Position numbers and translations under genes: made by a program. Below the pieces are notes generated by a model. The model was not told the origin of the DNA. It did no database searches and worked only from the letters and a program-made list of their open reading frames with translations. A stretch of DNA of 64,000 bases from Bostrychus sinensis (Eukaryota; Chordata; Actinopteri; Gobiiformes; Eleotridae), in assembly GCA_020698575.1 (NCBI GenBank), contig CM036251.1, positions 9,464,288 to 9,528,287 on the forward strand, read 5' to 3'. Of the stretch, positions 1-27,154 are shown one piece after another; the stretch's first letter is position 1; each line of letters begins with the position of its first letter.

Positions 1-39
1 ATACCTGGTTTTCAATACTGGTACCTGAGTGATCATTTT

Positions 40-305
40 GCTAATCCTTATGGTTTGGTAATTCATCTTCTCTAATCATAAAACACAATAATATTGAATA
101 AATGACCAGCAAAGTCTTAGCTGTAAGTTAAAACCTGTAGTTTGTATGATTTATTCTGTTATTTGATTCATGCAAAGGAACATTAAAGGCCCCACTAGGT
201 ACTGAACCTTGGTATTAAATAAAAATATTTTTTTCTATACCAGTATTATTGTAACATTTCTTCTGATACCACAGAGGCATCGTTTAATGGTACCCAGCCC
301 AAGTC
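40..305. repeat. dispersed repeat, copy 1
   Basis: This stretch aligns with 13735-14020 inside a catalase intron. Shared landmarks in the same order are an AATTCATCT start, an ACAATAATA(T/C)TGAATAAA stretch, CAAAGGAACATTAAA, and a GATACCA...ATCGTTT(A/G)ATGGTACCCA end. It is therefore a dispersed repeat and not part of the neighbouring IFITM gene. Neither end nor a target duplication could be fixed. Confidence 0.6.
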
Positions 306-633
306 TTACTTTATTTTTCCTGTTTCTAGTCTATTCATTCCTGGATTTGTCATGATTTCATTCTGTTTTTGTACTGGTTTACTCCTGGTTTAGTCCCAGT
401 TTAGTCTTGCTTTAAGCTGAGATTTAAGTTTGTTTCTGTCAATTAAGAACGTTACTTTGAAAGCCACTCAACTATAACATACACAGTGCCGAGAAAAAGT
501 AACTAAACCCTTCTTGATTTCTTATTTTCTACATATTAGTCACTTAAATGGTTCAGATCATCAAACATGTTTTCTTTTAGATGAAGATAACCAGAGTAAA
601 TACAAAATGCAGATTTTAAACGATGGTACTGAC

Positions 634-834
634 CTTGACTGAGTGAATGAGGGCAGCCAGTCCCAGGCAGAAAGGATTGGAGTAGAGAAAACAGCAAAGG
701 GACCAGATGAAGTGGTCCTTGGGCATCTCTCTGTTTATAGTCACCGTGGTGTGTTGGACCACGACGGGCTGTCCAGCATTGGGATAGTACACATTGCCCC
801 CCTGTAATGGGACACTCTCATGTTGGAAATTCAT
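634..834 (-). CDS. IFITM/CD225 (dispanin) family protein, first coding exon, partial
   Basis: The first 67 residues of an interferon-induced transmembrane (IFITM) type protein. The family are small membrane proteins; several block fusion of enveloped viruses in endosomes, and others have tissue roles such as in bone. The short N-terminal tail (residues 1-40) has a tyrosine pair (VYYPNAG). From about residue 39 the CD225 domain starts, with DHFIWSLCCF, then NPFCLGLAALIHSVK. The double cysteine in SLCCF and the cysteine in NPFC match the palmitoylation sites known in the family. The start is the ATG at 834-832; translation runs to a clean donor (AAG|GTCAG) at 634/633. The second exon, with the second membrane segment, is not in bases 1-633, so the gene is cut by the window edge. 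Which IFITM paralogue it is cannot be told. Confidence 0.85.
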
Positions 835-840
835 CTTCTT

Positions 841-900
841 CTGCTGTTGCTGATCTGCTGCTGCTGATCTGCTGCTGATGATCTGCTGCTGCTGATCAGA
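841..900. repeat. imperfect CTG/CAG trinucleotide tract
   Basis: CTGCTG units broken by GATCTG and GATGAT units, lying just upstream of the IFITM start codon and so probably in its 5' untranslated region or promoter. The tract is CAG-rich on the IFITM-sense strand. It is short and interrupted. Confidence 0.7.
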
Positions 901-1109
901 GTAAGGGTCCAGGAAGTGTCAAAGTATTCATGGCTGACACAAGCATTTCACAGATGCAGAAAAACCTCTCAGGAAATGCACTTGAAAGAAAACATATTTT
1001 ATTGCTTTTGATAAAGTTAGATACCAGGTTTGTATAAATGAGAATAAAAAGCTGTCATGGAGATATATCTCTGTAGCACTTGCACTGATAGTAGAATCCT
1101 TTTTATTAA

Positions 1110-1420
1110 TGTGTCATGTAGTGACCAAGACTGGCCTTGGCTGCAGTTTTACTTGGTCTTAGTCTTGAATCCAGTTTTACTTGGTCTTGTCTCAGTCTTG
1201 GATGTGGTGGTCTCTGAGATTTTATTTGCCAAATATTATAAGAAAATAGTATTCTTCATAATTTTGGACTCATTAATTTTCTGAAGAACCAAGAAAATGT
1301 TCTCTCTGTTCCCTATATTTAGTGTTAGTTCACGGCGCTTGGTCTTGACTCGTTTTGAAAGTCTTGGCCTTGGACATGGACTGGTCTTGATTAGTACGGT
1401 CTTCACGACACTAATGTTAT
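1110..1420. repeat. degenerate CTTGGTCTTG-type short tandem motif
   Basis: Repeated variants of CTTGGTCTT and AGTCTTGG at irregular spacing. They resemble the CTGGTTTAGTC arrays at 12540-12960 and 41236-41700. Nothing coding was recognised here; short open frames through it are low-complexity. Confidence 0.5.
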
Positions 1421-1579
1421 GCTTCTCCAAACGGGAGCATGCTGACTGTTACCTACTCCTTTACTGCATCTGTTCTTGAGACACTTTATTGGTGTCTTAT
1501 GCTTTATATTGTTAAACTTTTTGTTAAAGGTCCCCTATTAGGCTAAATTTACTTTTTTTTACCTTTAACCCCACCTTTG

Positions 1580-1870
1580 GGCAGGTTCAATTACCGGACC
1601 GGGTGGGGCCTTTCTGTGTGGAGTTTGCATGTTCTCCCAGTTCCTGCGGGTTAGGGTTAACTAAATTTGTTAACTTAAATTTCATTTAAACTTGCTCAGC
1701 AAGTAGAGTATGGGGAGAACTACAAAATGCATTTTGGATTTTTGTTCTATGAGGTTTTATGGCAGAGAAATGAGCAAAATATTTTCATTGCCTTTTTGAG
1801 CTTTTCTGGCCATGAGAAGGCGGTTTGGGTTGTTTCCTATGAACTGCAGTATAAAAGCCCAACTGGTTGG
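1580..1870. repeat. repeat remnants (SINE-tail piece and a three-copy family)
   Basis: 1605-1650 has the phrase GTGTGGAGTTTGCATGTTCTCCC typical of a very common fish retroposon tail. 1690-1860 (TTTTTGTTCTATGAGG, TATGGCAGA, AATGAGCAAAAT) recurs at 49380-49600 and, inverted, at 55850-56060. Confidence 0.6.
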
Positions 1871-1959
1871 AAACACCAGCGCCCTCTGCTGAACAAATAG
1901 CAGAAGGCCATCATTTGCAAATAAACAGGTCTTATTCCAAAACTCCGGCACACAGTAAA

Positions 1960-3640
1960 AATAGTACTGTTTATATCGGCAGATATCGGCCAGAATTCAG
2001 CCGATACCCCCCTATTTTCTAATGGGCTATAATTTATAAATCAAACAATGCCGGAACAAAAATTGCGCTTTGACACCGGGGTCCACAAGGCCAACACTGT
2101 TCCCGGAACGTACACACAACACAATGCTTAGGCGCACACACATGCCAAAATACCAAGCAACTGCTCATTTATACTCAGTTTTAAATTATATTTTAACATA
2201 TTTGTTAAAATTATTATACATTATATCGTTTCACTTCAGTGTAATGTGTTAGTGTACGTTTGTGTGATTGCTCAGTTGATCGAGAAATCAGCTGCTACGC
2301 ATAATTACTGCGCTTTTGTAGGCTCACTCTGTCATAGACCGACTGTGTGCAGCCACCAGTCTGAAGCAAGAACACAGACTCATGCAGCTGTGGTCTGTAA
2401 AAACAAAGTCTAGACTAGGAAAGGGAGTACACGGCAGCAGTAAGCTCTCAGTAGCCTAATCAGGTCTCTCCTTTTGCTTTCGCTTCTTTTTAGTGACTGC
2501 CGTGGAGCGCGCAGTCTTCTCCGCATAATGGCGTTTCACGGCTCCAGGCTCTGTGAGCCTCAGCGCGTTAGCTCGAGTTTACAGATGCATATGAACAAAC
2601 AAAAAAGAACAAACTGCTGTGGATCTATGTCCCGTGCGCACATGGGATATAGCACATCGAGGGCGCGTGGCGTAATGTTACCCTGGCCATGTAACAGTGA
2701 CACTGGCGTTTAACTGGCCCTGGGTCTCATCCTGTGACCCACGGTCAGTGCGTTAGCTCTAGCTTCCATATTCATTCAAACTGACATGGCACTGCCATGT
2801 CCCATGCGCTCTCTGGCGCATTGGGGAAATAACGCAGCACATCCAAATCACGTAGGTACCCTCCGCGTAACCAAAGTCAGGACAAACGTCAACAGATTTA
2901 CTGTCTTCTGGCTGTTAGCAAACACATCACTTTTGACTTAAAGAGCAGCAGTCAGCTGTAGCTGCACTCGCGTTTGTAAAAACACACAGCCTACTATGGC
3001 TCTGTGCAGCTCTGTGGATGCAGCAGGGACTGGGCGGGGTCGGGGGACATCTCAAGGTACGCACAGTGCGTACTGCTGTACACCTGCAGACACCACTGGT
3101 GTTAACAGTGGTGAACAGATCTTTCAGTTTGAAGTGAAGGTCTTTTCCACCGGATTCCCTGTACACTCTATAGACACGAATTACAGCGCGGGGACAGTCT
3201 GTGTTGAAGCGCCCACGCGGAAATGAAGCGTGGCTTTTATGTTTACAACATATGCATTTCTGTGTAATTACACCTCCGACCTAGTTGTGTATGAGTTACC
3301 GGATCCAAGCAAACAGTTGCCGGATCGGACCGCGTCAAAATAAGGGAGTTTCCGGATCCTGTTCCGGCAAGATCCGGCTCAAATTAAGCCCTGTTTGTAA
3401 CCCCGTTTATCTGTGGCTCCCCAGTCTCTCAAGGCAGTGGGTAAGGTCGGGTTACAGTTTGGAACGAATAAGATGTAATTTTTACCGTCTTCCTTGCCAC
3501 AAACAAAACCAAACGGCAGGACAGTATTCAGCTCACTTTTTTTTATTCGCGGCACAACAACTCCTCCAACCACATTTGCACTTTGGGCACACTTGCACTG
3601 GTAAACCTTAGGAGCTTTGGGAGGCTTTTTAGTCATGCTC
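1960..3640. other. CpG-richer block of unknown nature
   Basis: Base composition changes here: many CGCG, GCGC and CCGG words, unlike the AT-rich flanks. It starts near a TATCGGC/CGATA cluster at 1974-2010. Inside it, about 2565-2720 and about 2745-2890 look like a diverged tandem duplication of roughly 180 bases (GCGTTAGCTC, ATGTCCC(G/A)TGCGC and GCGTAA occur in the same order in both). 3298-3390 has several CCGGATC words. It could be the remains of a large DNA transposon or of an LTR element. No terminal repeats or domain were recognised. Confidence 0.4.
3379..3636 (-). CDS. unrecognised small ORF in the CpG-rich block
   Basis: An 85-residue frame starting at the ATG at 3636-3634. It begins with a basic stretch (MTKKPPKAPKVYQ), then has a CxC pair (QCKCAQ) and a third cysteine in GFVCGKED. 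It does not look like low-complexity translation, but no family was recognised. The frame is open upstream to 3774. It could be a fragment of a transposon protein, given the block it sits in, or chance. No promoter, splice site or partner exon was identified. Confidence 0.25.
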   Translation of the reverse strand: MTKKPPKAPKVYQCKCAQSANVVGGVVVPRIKKSELNTVLPFGFVCGKEDGKNYILFVPNCNPTLPTALRDWGATDKRGYKQGLI

Positions 3641-4297
3641 CTGTCTGCTTCTTCGAACTGGAGTGTGCTCACTGTTAAGTATTCCCTTTTTTTCCCCCTC
3701 AGCCAAACCTTAAAATAGTAAAACCAAAAATTATTAATATTGAAATGGCCTCCCTTATCACCTGTAAGCCTCAAGCTTAGATTTAACTTTATTTTTTACT
3801 AACAAATTAACCTTACATTGTGTTATCGGTGATGTTTACACAGGCCTATTTCTACCCACAACCACAGTGACATTTCCAAAAGCAAAAATAAATGAATGAA
3901 TTCAGAGCCCCAAAAACAGCTGAAAGCCTTTAATTAGAAATGATTTAACATAGGCACTAAATAATACACATCTTGTATTCATCAGTATAAAACATTGGTT
4001 TCTCTATGATTAAGAGACTTTGACACGTTTCAGTATGTTTTACATTTACAGCAAGAAGAGACACACAACTGATTTTATCTCAGAGTAAATTAAATTTTGT
4101 TTGTGACCACACAAGCAAGTCTGAAAATGCATTTCTGAGATCTAGTTTCAAATATAAGAATATAACTTCCTGTAAAAGTAATGATTTGAATAATTTTAAA
4201 GGATTATTTTATTGCAAATGTGAAGGCTTAGTGGATCAATGCAATGAAATGAGGCCTGTAGTTCATTGTATTAACATTAGAATATTGTATACAACTA
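3641..4297. other. intergenic, 3' side of catalase
   Basis: AT-rich sequence with no gene recognised. A minus-strand AATAAA at 4213-4208 is the nearest good poly(A) signal after the catalase stop codon and would give a 3' untranslated region of about 430 bases that includes the element at 4298-4500. Confidence 0.4.
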
Positions 4298-4500
4298 TCA
4301 GGCATAACATTATGACCACCTGTCTAACATGCAGCTCCAATAAGTACTGTGTATTCTGACACCTTCTGAACAGAACCAACATTAACTTGGAGGATAAAAT
4401 GTTCACTTGTTACCCAATATATCCCACCCACTAACAGGTGACACGGTGAAGAGATAATCTGTGTTCACTTCTGTCAGTGGTCATAATGATATGCCTGATT
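4298..4500. mobile_element. short Tc1-type inverted-repeat element (MITE)
   Basis: About 200 bases with matching inverted ends: ATCAGGCATAACATTATGACC on the left and GGTCATAATGATATGCCTGAT on the right. This TIR is typical of non-autonomous Tc1/mariner-like elements in fish. It lies just downstream of the catalase stop codon, probably within the 3' untranslated region. Confidence 0.8.
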
Positions 4501-4640
4501 GTTTTTAAAAAAGGCAACTGCATTAACAACATATTTCATATACACCAAACTTGACACTACAATTATCCAGGATTTAAGCTGAGTTTGTTGAGCAGCAGAG
4601 TAAATGTAAGTGTTTGCTTTTGTGGTAAATGCTGAAAGCT

Positions 4641-20675
<16,035 letters not shown>

Positions 20676-20811
20676 GGTGTCGTTAATGCTGTAACGGGAC
20701 AGTGTGAAGAGAAAAGTGTTTTTGTTGTGGATCTCTGGAGAAGCCTGAAAATATCTTCCTGGACTTTTGCCGTGGCCCCGCCCCTTTTATGCGCCCCTCG
20801 AATCTGATTGG
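20676..20811 (-). promoter_or_regulatory. catalase 5' untranslated region and core promoter
   Basis: Read on the minus strand, upstream to downstream: a CCAAT box (20811-20807), GGGGCGCATAAAAGG with a TATA-like ATAAAAG (20790-20784), and a GC box GGGGCGGGGCC (20784-20774). About 100 bases then lead to the ATG at 20675. CCAAT plus GC boxes are also the known make-up of mammalian catalase promoters. The TATA-like word may or may not act. Confidence 0.7.
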
Positions 20812-20976
20812 CTGAGAGAAGATGGTTGACCTACTTTTACTGCAGACAGACTCACTGCTCTTTCTACAAATGTTACATAACAAGAACATACTTTATTCTG
20901 TAATACTCACATTCATATATAACTCACAGGAGACATGGGACAGGTTACATAGGATTCCACAGAAAGAGTATAAGGA

Positions 20977-21345
20977 TAGGGTGAACATACGTCCCTATTT
21001 AACGGGACAGTCCCAGTTTTAGGCTCCTTGTCCCATGTCACAACACATATCTGCAAAAACACTAATATGTCCCAGTTTTCAACAAACTATGTCCCAGTTG
21101 TCCCTATTTTAACAGAAAGGCATAGGAAACTAGAAACACATTTGTCTATACACTTTGGTCGCTAAATTTATATCCAGTGTCATTATTTTCATTAACAAAT
21201 TGCCATTATATTAAAAATTTAAGCCCCAGCGTCATGTTTTTTGAATTACATGGCAGAAAACTGTATGGATGTCAGAAGCTTTTTTGTTATTTTGTGAGTT
21301 CAAATGCACCAAAATAAGTGAAAAAAATAAAATCTGGTCACCCTA
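20977..21345. mobile_element. MITE with TAGGGTGACCA ends
   Basis: Left TAGGGTGAACATACGTCCC and right ATCTGGTCACCCTA are inverted; the inside is rich in TGTCCCAGTT words. No coding capacity. It lies 160 bases upstream of the catalase promoter. Confidence 0.75.
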
Positions 21346-21634
21346 CAGGGGCGATTTTCAGAGCTGTCACAATATAGGGTAGGCAAGGTAGGCTGGGGGC
21401 CAGAGCTGGAAAGGATGGTCATTTACTGTACAATAGTGAACAGACTGTTTCAGTCAGTACAGTACAGTACAGTTCAGACTGTGAACAGAAATCAAACCAC
21501 TGAAGTCATGCTGCCTTGCATTTCTCCTAAAAGGGCACTATCTGGAGAGAAGTAAACCCATAAATTCTAGCCAGGCCGAAATATTATTTACCTTCAAAAA
21601 ATGCACCAGAATACAGTAATAATAATGCATCGGT

Positions 21635-21938
21635 ATTATATAGTCCTTTTTGGACACTCAGAGACACTTTTCAACTGCATTATTCATTCACGTCCACACT
21701 ACGTGGTGAGCTATGTCTGTAGTTGCAGCTGCCCTGGGGCAGACTGACAGAAACAAGGCTGCACCAACGGCCTCTCCAACGGCCTCTCCAACCACCAATC
21801 ACACACTCATTCATACAGGCAAGGTGGGTGTCTTGCCCAAGGACACAACAACAGTATGCAAGGTCAGCAGCGGGGCTCAAATCACCAACCTTTGGGTTAG
21901 TGGGTGAACATCTCTACCAACTGAGCTACTGCTGCCCC
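21635..21938 (-). mobile_element. tRNA-derived SINE
   Basis: On the minus strand it starts with a tRNA-like head: GGCAGCAGTAGCTCAGTTGG (A box) and GGTTGGTGATTTGAGCCCCG (B box). The body has TGTCCTTGGGCAAGACACCC and CTGCCCCAGGGCAGCTGCAA. The tail (21635-21690) is the CACTCA..AGACACTTTTCAACTGCATTATTCATTCA stretch found in many fish SINEs. A 9-base stretch CGGCCTCTCCAA is repeated in tandem at about 21767-21790. Confidence 0.8.
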
Positions 21939-22229
21939 GAAAAGGAAATCTTTGAGACAGTAAGTGGCAATGAAAGAATTAAGTTGAGCTAAAAAATTTA
22001 TGAATCCATGGCCGCTTAGGGCTTCTGTAGAAATCACATACAGTATGTTTTGTTAAAATTTTCCTGTGGGAGAACCCTGGCACCTTATATTGTCCCATTA
22101 CCTGTCTGTTATGCATACAATGTTACAATTCAGGATACGAAGCAAAAGGAGAGCTTACATTGATGTTTAATAAAAAAAAAAAAAAAAAGCCCCTTGTTAC
22201 CATGTTTTTTGGTTTGAGGTGGGAGTTAC

Positions 22230-22230
22230 A

Positions 22231-22286
<56 letters not shown>
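22230..22286. repeat. (TAA)n microsatellite
   Basis: About 19 uninterrupted AAT/TAA units, between a poly(A) run (22169-22187) and the inverted arm that starts at 22301. Confidence 0.95.
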
Positions 22287-22288
<2 letters not shown>

Positions 22289-22300
22289 TGGAGTTGTCTT

Positions 22301-24589
22301 TCTTGCCTAGGGCCCCTATTGGTCTTGACAAAATGCTTTCTGACTGTCGTGACATGTAAAAATACATGTGTTTTATATGCATGTACATATGTGAAACATT
22401 TCTCTTTTATTTATTTTAACTGTTGTGCAATAATAGATATTCTATATTTTATATATATGTCTATATTTATTCTACTATAACAAAGAATGGGTATGAATGT
22501 TGAGTGGGTGTGCTGGGTGTGTGTGTGTTTATTTTTTTATCTTAGCTTTCTGTACTTAGCAGCAACTGAATTGCTCCAACAAAGTTTCGTTGTACAGTGG
22601 AAAGAAAAAGTATTGGCACCCCTTGGAAATACTAGGATTTTTGCATGATTTGGTCATAAAATGTGATCTGATCTTCATCTAAGTCACAACAATAGTCAAA
22701 CACAGTCTGCTTAAACTAATGCTACAAAAAAAGACATTTTTCTTGTTTTTATTGAGCATTTATGTAAATAATCACAGTACAGAGTAGAAAAAGTATTTGG
22801 ACCCCTAGGCTAGTGACCTCTTCAAAAGCTAATTGGAGTCAGGTGTCAGCCAACCTGGGGTCCAATCAGTGTGAGAAGATTGGGGGTGTGGCTTAAAGTG
22901 GCCCTGACCAATAAAAATGCCCCACAGTTTTGAGTTTGCCATTCTGAAGAAGCATTGCTTGATGTGAACCATGCCTCGCACAAAAGAGCTCTCAGAAGAC
23001 CTACGTGTAAGAATTGTTGACTTGCATAAAGCTGGAAAGGGTTACAAAAGTATCTCAAAAAGCCTTGATGTTCCTAAATCCACGGTACAAGTGTCTATAA
23101 ATGGAGAAGGTTCAATACTGTGATGACTGCAAGAGCACAGTGTAGAATGCTCAGTGAGGTCAAGAAGAATCCTAGAGTGTCAGCTAAAGATTTACAGAAA
23201 TCTCTGGCACAAGCTGACATCTTTGTTGACAACTCTACAACAGGTAAAACATTAAACAAGAACAGAGTTCATGGGAGGACACTACAGAGGAAGCCACTGG
23301 TGTCCAAAAAAAAATTAAAAAAAATTGCTTCACATTTAAAGTTTGCAAAAGAGCACCTGGATGTTCCACAGCACTACTGGCAAAATATTCTGTGGTCAGA
23401 TGAAACCAAAGTTGACTTATTTGGAAGGAACACACAACGCTATGTGTGGAGAAAAAAAGGCACAGCACACCAACATCAAAACCTCATCCCCACTGTGAAG
23501 TATGGTGGAGGGGGCATCATGGTCTGGGGCTGCTTTGCTTCCTCAGGGCCTGGACAACTTGCCATCATCAACAGAAAAATGAATTCCCAAGTTTATCCAA
23601 ACATTTTGCAGGAAAACTTAAGACCATCTGTCCACCAACTGAAGCTCAACAGAGGATGGGTGATGCAACAGGACACTGACCCAAAACACAGAAGCAAATC
23701 AACAACGGCTTCAACAGAAGAAAAAACACCTTCTGGAGTGGCCCAGTCAGAATCCTGACCTCAATCCAATTGAAATGCTGTGGCATGACCTCAAAAGAGC
23801 GATTCACACCAGACATCCCAAGAATATTGCTGAACTTAAACAGTTTTGTAAAAGGAATGGTCCAAAATTCCTCCTGAGCGCTGTGCAGGTCTGATCTTCA
23901 CTACAGAAAATGTTTGGTTGAGATTATTGCTGCCAAAGGAGGATCAACCAGTTATTAAATCCAAAGGTTCCAATACCTTTTCTACCCTGTACTGTGAATG
24001 TTTACATAAATGCTCAATAAAAAAACTGAAAAAAAATCATTTTTTTGCAGCATTAGTTTAAGCAGACTGTTTGTTTATTGTTGTGTCTTAGATGAAGATC
24101 AGATCACATTTTATGACCAAATCACGCAAAAATCCTAGTATTTACAAGGGCTGCCAATACTTTTTCTTTCCACTGTACAACGAAACTTTGTTGGAGCAAT
24201 TCAGTTGCTGCTAAGTATAGAAAGCTAAGATAAAAAATAAACACACACACACCCAGCACACCCACTCAACATTCATACCAATTCTTTGTTATAGTAGAAT
24301 AAATATAGACATATATATAAAATATAGAATATCTATTATTGCACAAAAGAGATATGTTTCACATATGTACATGTATATAAAACACATGTATTTTTACATG
24401 TCACGACAGTCAGAAAGCATTTTGTCAAGACCAATAGGGGCCCTAGGCAAGAGTTGTGTTTGTTTATTTATTGTTTTAGTGTTTGTTTATTGTTGTGTCT
24501 TAGATGAAGATCAGATCACATTTTATAACCAAATCATGCAAAAATCCTAGTATTTCCAAGGGGTGCCAATACTTTTTCTTTCCACTGTA
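22301..24589. mobile_element. composite Tc1 locus with inverted flank and duplicated right TIR
   Basis: Order: left flank arm 22301-22592; TA; a Tc1-like element 22595-24175; TA; a near-identical inverted copy of the left arm 24178-24452; then a second copy of the Tc1 right end (about 24470-24587) and TA. The arms carry CCTAGGGCCCCTATTGG and its reverse. The left arm ends CAACAAAGTTTCGTTGTA, similar to a LINE 3' tail, and the (ATCT)n after the last TA fits such a tail. The right arm lacks about 20 bases near 24340. Confidence 0.85.
22970..24010 (+). pseudogene. Tc1-like transposase, broken
   Basis: A cut-and-paste transposase that bound the element's TIRs and moved it between TA sites. The N-terminal paired-like helix-turn-helix starts at 22970 (MPRTKELSEDLRVRIVDLHK). 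A gap relative to the copy at 46902 removes the end of that domain. 23120-23758 is an open stretch with SDETKVDLFG (first catalytic Asp) and QQDTDPKH (second Asp). The third acidic region, NPDLNPIEMLW, follows in another frame, and later stops break the tail. The carrier element is 1581 bases with TIRs starting CAGTGGAAAGAAAAAGTA. Not expected to be active. Confidence 0.85.
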
Positions 24590-24592
24590 TAT

Positions 24593-24593
<1 letters not shown>

Positions 24594-24688
<95 letters not shown>
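24594..24688. repeat. (ATCT)n microsatellite
   Basis: About 24 uninterrupted TCTA units directly after the duplicated Tc1 end; probably the simple-repeat tail of the retroposon that was the original insertion site. Confidence 0.95.
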
Positions 24689-25874
24689 GTCTCAAAATAG
24701 CTCTGGAAATTTTAGCATTAGAGATTTTAAGAGTGCTGAGGTCCTTGTAGGCCAAGAAACAAACAAAAGAAACATATAGCCCCCTAAAATGGCCTAGCTA
24801 CGCCTGTGTATAAGATTAGACAGCTTTTGAAGCACAGTAATAGACACTTGGACACCAAAATAACACAATGCATCTTCCACTGAGTTAATATTGAAGCTCA
24901 AGTGTTACATAAATTTGGCAGTCAAAAGTGATCATTTCAATAAGCCCCAGTGTGAAATAGTTAAAGTGTTGTCTGTTATTCTAAGTGTAACGTGTTTACT
25001 TTGCAAATGCAGTTTACCATATAGCCAGATGTAATTTAAAAACCTTCATGGTAAATTTTTTAAACACAAAGTTCTAAAATGACCATATTATAGTAGCCTA
25101 GAAATAGTTTCAGTATATTGAGAAAATAGAAAAAAATTGCACTTACTAATATGCAAAGTTTCTGCATACTTCATATCACTACCATGAGGTGCATATTAGC
25201 AGAGTGGTTAGCCCTTCTGCGACACAGCAGGGAGGTTGTGGGAGCGATGGCTGCCTCTCAGTGTCAGCCCTGCAACTAAAAAGGCCTAAAATCATCCAGC
25301 CACCCTTGATCCCAAACAGGACTAAGCAGAAGAAGATGAAAGCCCAAATGTGTGTACTCAACCCCACAGGACACAGTTCAGTGTTGAATTGCTTTTATTT
25401 CAAACTGCATTCACACAATACACTGTTTTCTGGAGGCACATTCACATCAAGTGCTAAATAGCTTCATGCATGGTCAGATGTAGGCTACAGCTCTGTTGAA
25501 CCAAATGCAAACGCTGATTGTAAATGAAAATATTGCTTTATTATTTGGCACAATTGGAAACATAGACTTTTATTGTTATTACTGTATGTGTGTTGTTGTA
25601 TTTTTGGTCTGATGTCAAAGTGATGGATGCTATCAAACCTGACTGGATAAGTTACTGCTAAAAACATAACAAGTACATAAGGCTGATGCTGTTAGTATAT
25701 ACTGTACAGAAGTTACATTCAAGATGAACAACTAAACGGCACTACTGCACAACAGTGTAGAGAATACCTCAGATAAAAAGTCACCTTGACATTAAAGATG
25801 AGCATGTCACAATATCATTTAGGTAAAGGATAGTTTGGTATTTTGTAAATTTGGTCTATAAGATACTGTTAGAT

Positions 25875-26310
25875 CAGCCATTACCAAAGTAAGTGTCGTG
25901 GCCCCCTTAAAAATCAGAAAATCACATATGGACCCCTAACAGTAAATCTCATTATATCTGTTCAAAATACAAGACTGTTTCTGTAAAAAAAAAACATCAC
26001 AAAATAAACTGCTGGCTAAAAATCCCTTTAATATGTTTACTATTTGACTATACATGATTGCAATTATTTTCAAACTCATTTTTGTTGTATACAAGTAATG
26101 TAGACAGTAGACATCTCTGGTGTAGCCTGTAGTACTTTTGCGGTCCATCGGGGGGCCCCGAACCCCAGTTTGGGAATCACTGAACTAAGATGACTTACAG
26201 AGGTGGAAAGTAAAGCAATTTACTTAAGTACAAGTACATTCTTTAAACAAAATGTACTTTTCAAAGATTATTTTCACTTGAGTAAATTCAGTGTGAAAAA
26301 GGTACCAGTA
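25875..26310. mobile_element. hAT-like remnant and AGTAC repeat fragment
   Basis: 25878-26185 runs from CATTACCAAAGT..GTGGCCCCCTT to GGGGCCCCGAACCCCAGTTTGGGAATCACTG, matching the TTGGGAATCACTG ends of old hAT-like elements (also near 44215, 48690 and 59600-59680). 26199-26310 is a fragment of the AGTACTTTTACTT family (GTGGAAAGTAAAG, TTACTTAAGTACAAGTAC). The 24690-25870 stretch before it shows no gene; 25195-25290 may be an old SINE. Confidence 0.55.
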
Positions 26311-27154
26311 TGAGCATGCACTAAATCAAAACAATGGTCTGTGGGTTGCCAGTCACAGTGAGCTCTTTTGCCAACTTTTGTAGCTCTGCTGTTAGCTGTG
26401 TCCACATCTACTGTCTGTACAGACTGGCAACCAGAGTACAGAGCTCCTTCCGCTTTTCTGATTGGACGATCGGCGATGCAAAGGTTTTAGAACCAAAACA
26501 AAACTATAAACATACACAACTTGGCCATGATGTAAAATATTTTTTAATTGCAAATAAATCAGCTGTACTATTGTTATCAGGTAAGCTACTATTTGATTTA
26601 AATGTATTTATATCATATCTGGGGACACATGGGTAATTTTTATGAAGAAAATATATACACAAAAAAATGTATATACTCATAGTACCTTTAAGTAAGTAGT
26701 TCCTGCGTGAATAAAAGTATTTTTTGGACCTTGTTGGGTAGCACGCCTGCCTTGCAATCAGAAGGAAAAACATTTAGCAGTAAAAGTAATCCTAGTAGTG
26801 TTGTAAATTTCACTAATTAGTAATTTCTACATAAGCAATTTTTAGACTTAATGCTTGGTCCTTTTACCCATTTTGATTACCTTTTCCACCTCTATTTATT
26901 CCATACTGTAAGGTCTCACAGTCCCAGTTTGGAGAAGAAGACGGGAGTAACATCGCAGATAAAAGTTAAAGTATTCTTGTTTATGAGGTCAGTAGAAATG
27001 CTTGTAAATCTTTTAAACATTGAACGACTATTATTGTATTTACATGTGCGGCACCTTTTTTCACCACAATAAGCTGCTGAGATATGGCCCATATTTCTTC
27101 ACTTCTTAACACAAGCCTACACACCACATAATACTGGCCCTATTATCAGCTCTA
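26311..27154. other. intergenic, nothing recognised
   Basis: AT-rich sequence between the repeat fragment and the fold-back element. No exon, RNA gene or mobile element end was seen. Short frames here have no family likeness. Confidence 0.5.

Noticed and set aside
3285..3611. 108-residue plus-strand frame
   Set aside because: No recognisable family and overlaps a more protein-like frame on the other strand; neither is certain.
21911..21938. tRNA gene
   Set aside because: The A and B boxes belong to a SINE head; the acceptor stem and anticodon arm do not fold as a true tRNA.
24594..24688. Possible CRISPR-like repeat array
   Set aside because: A plain 4-base microsatellite with no spacers, in a vertebrate genome.
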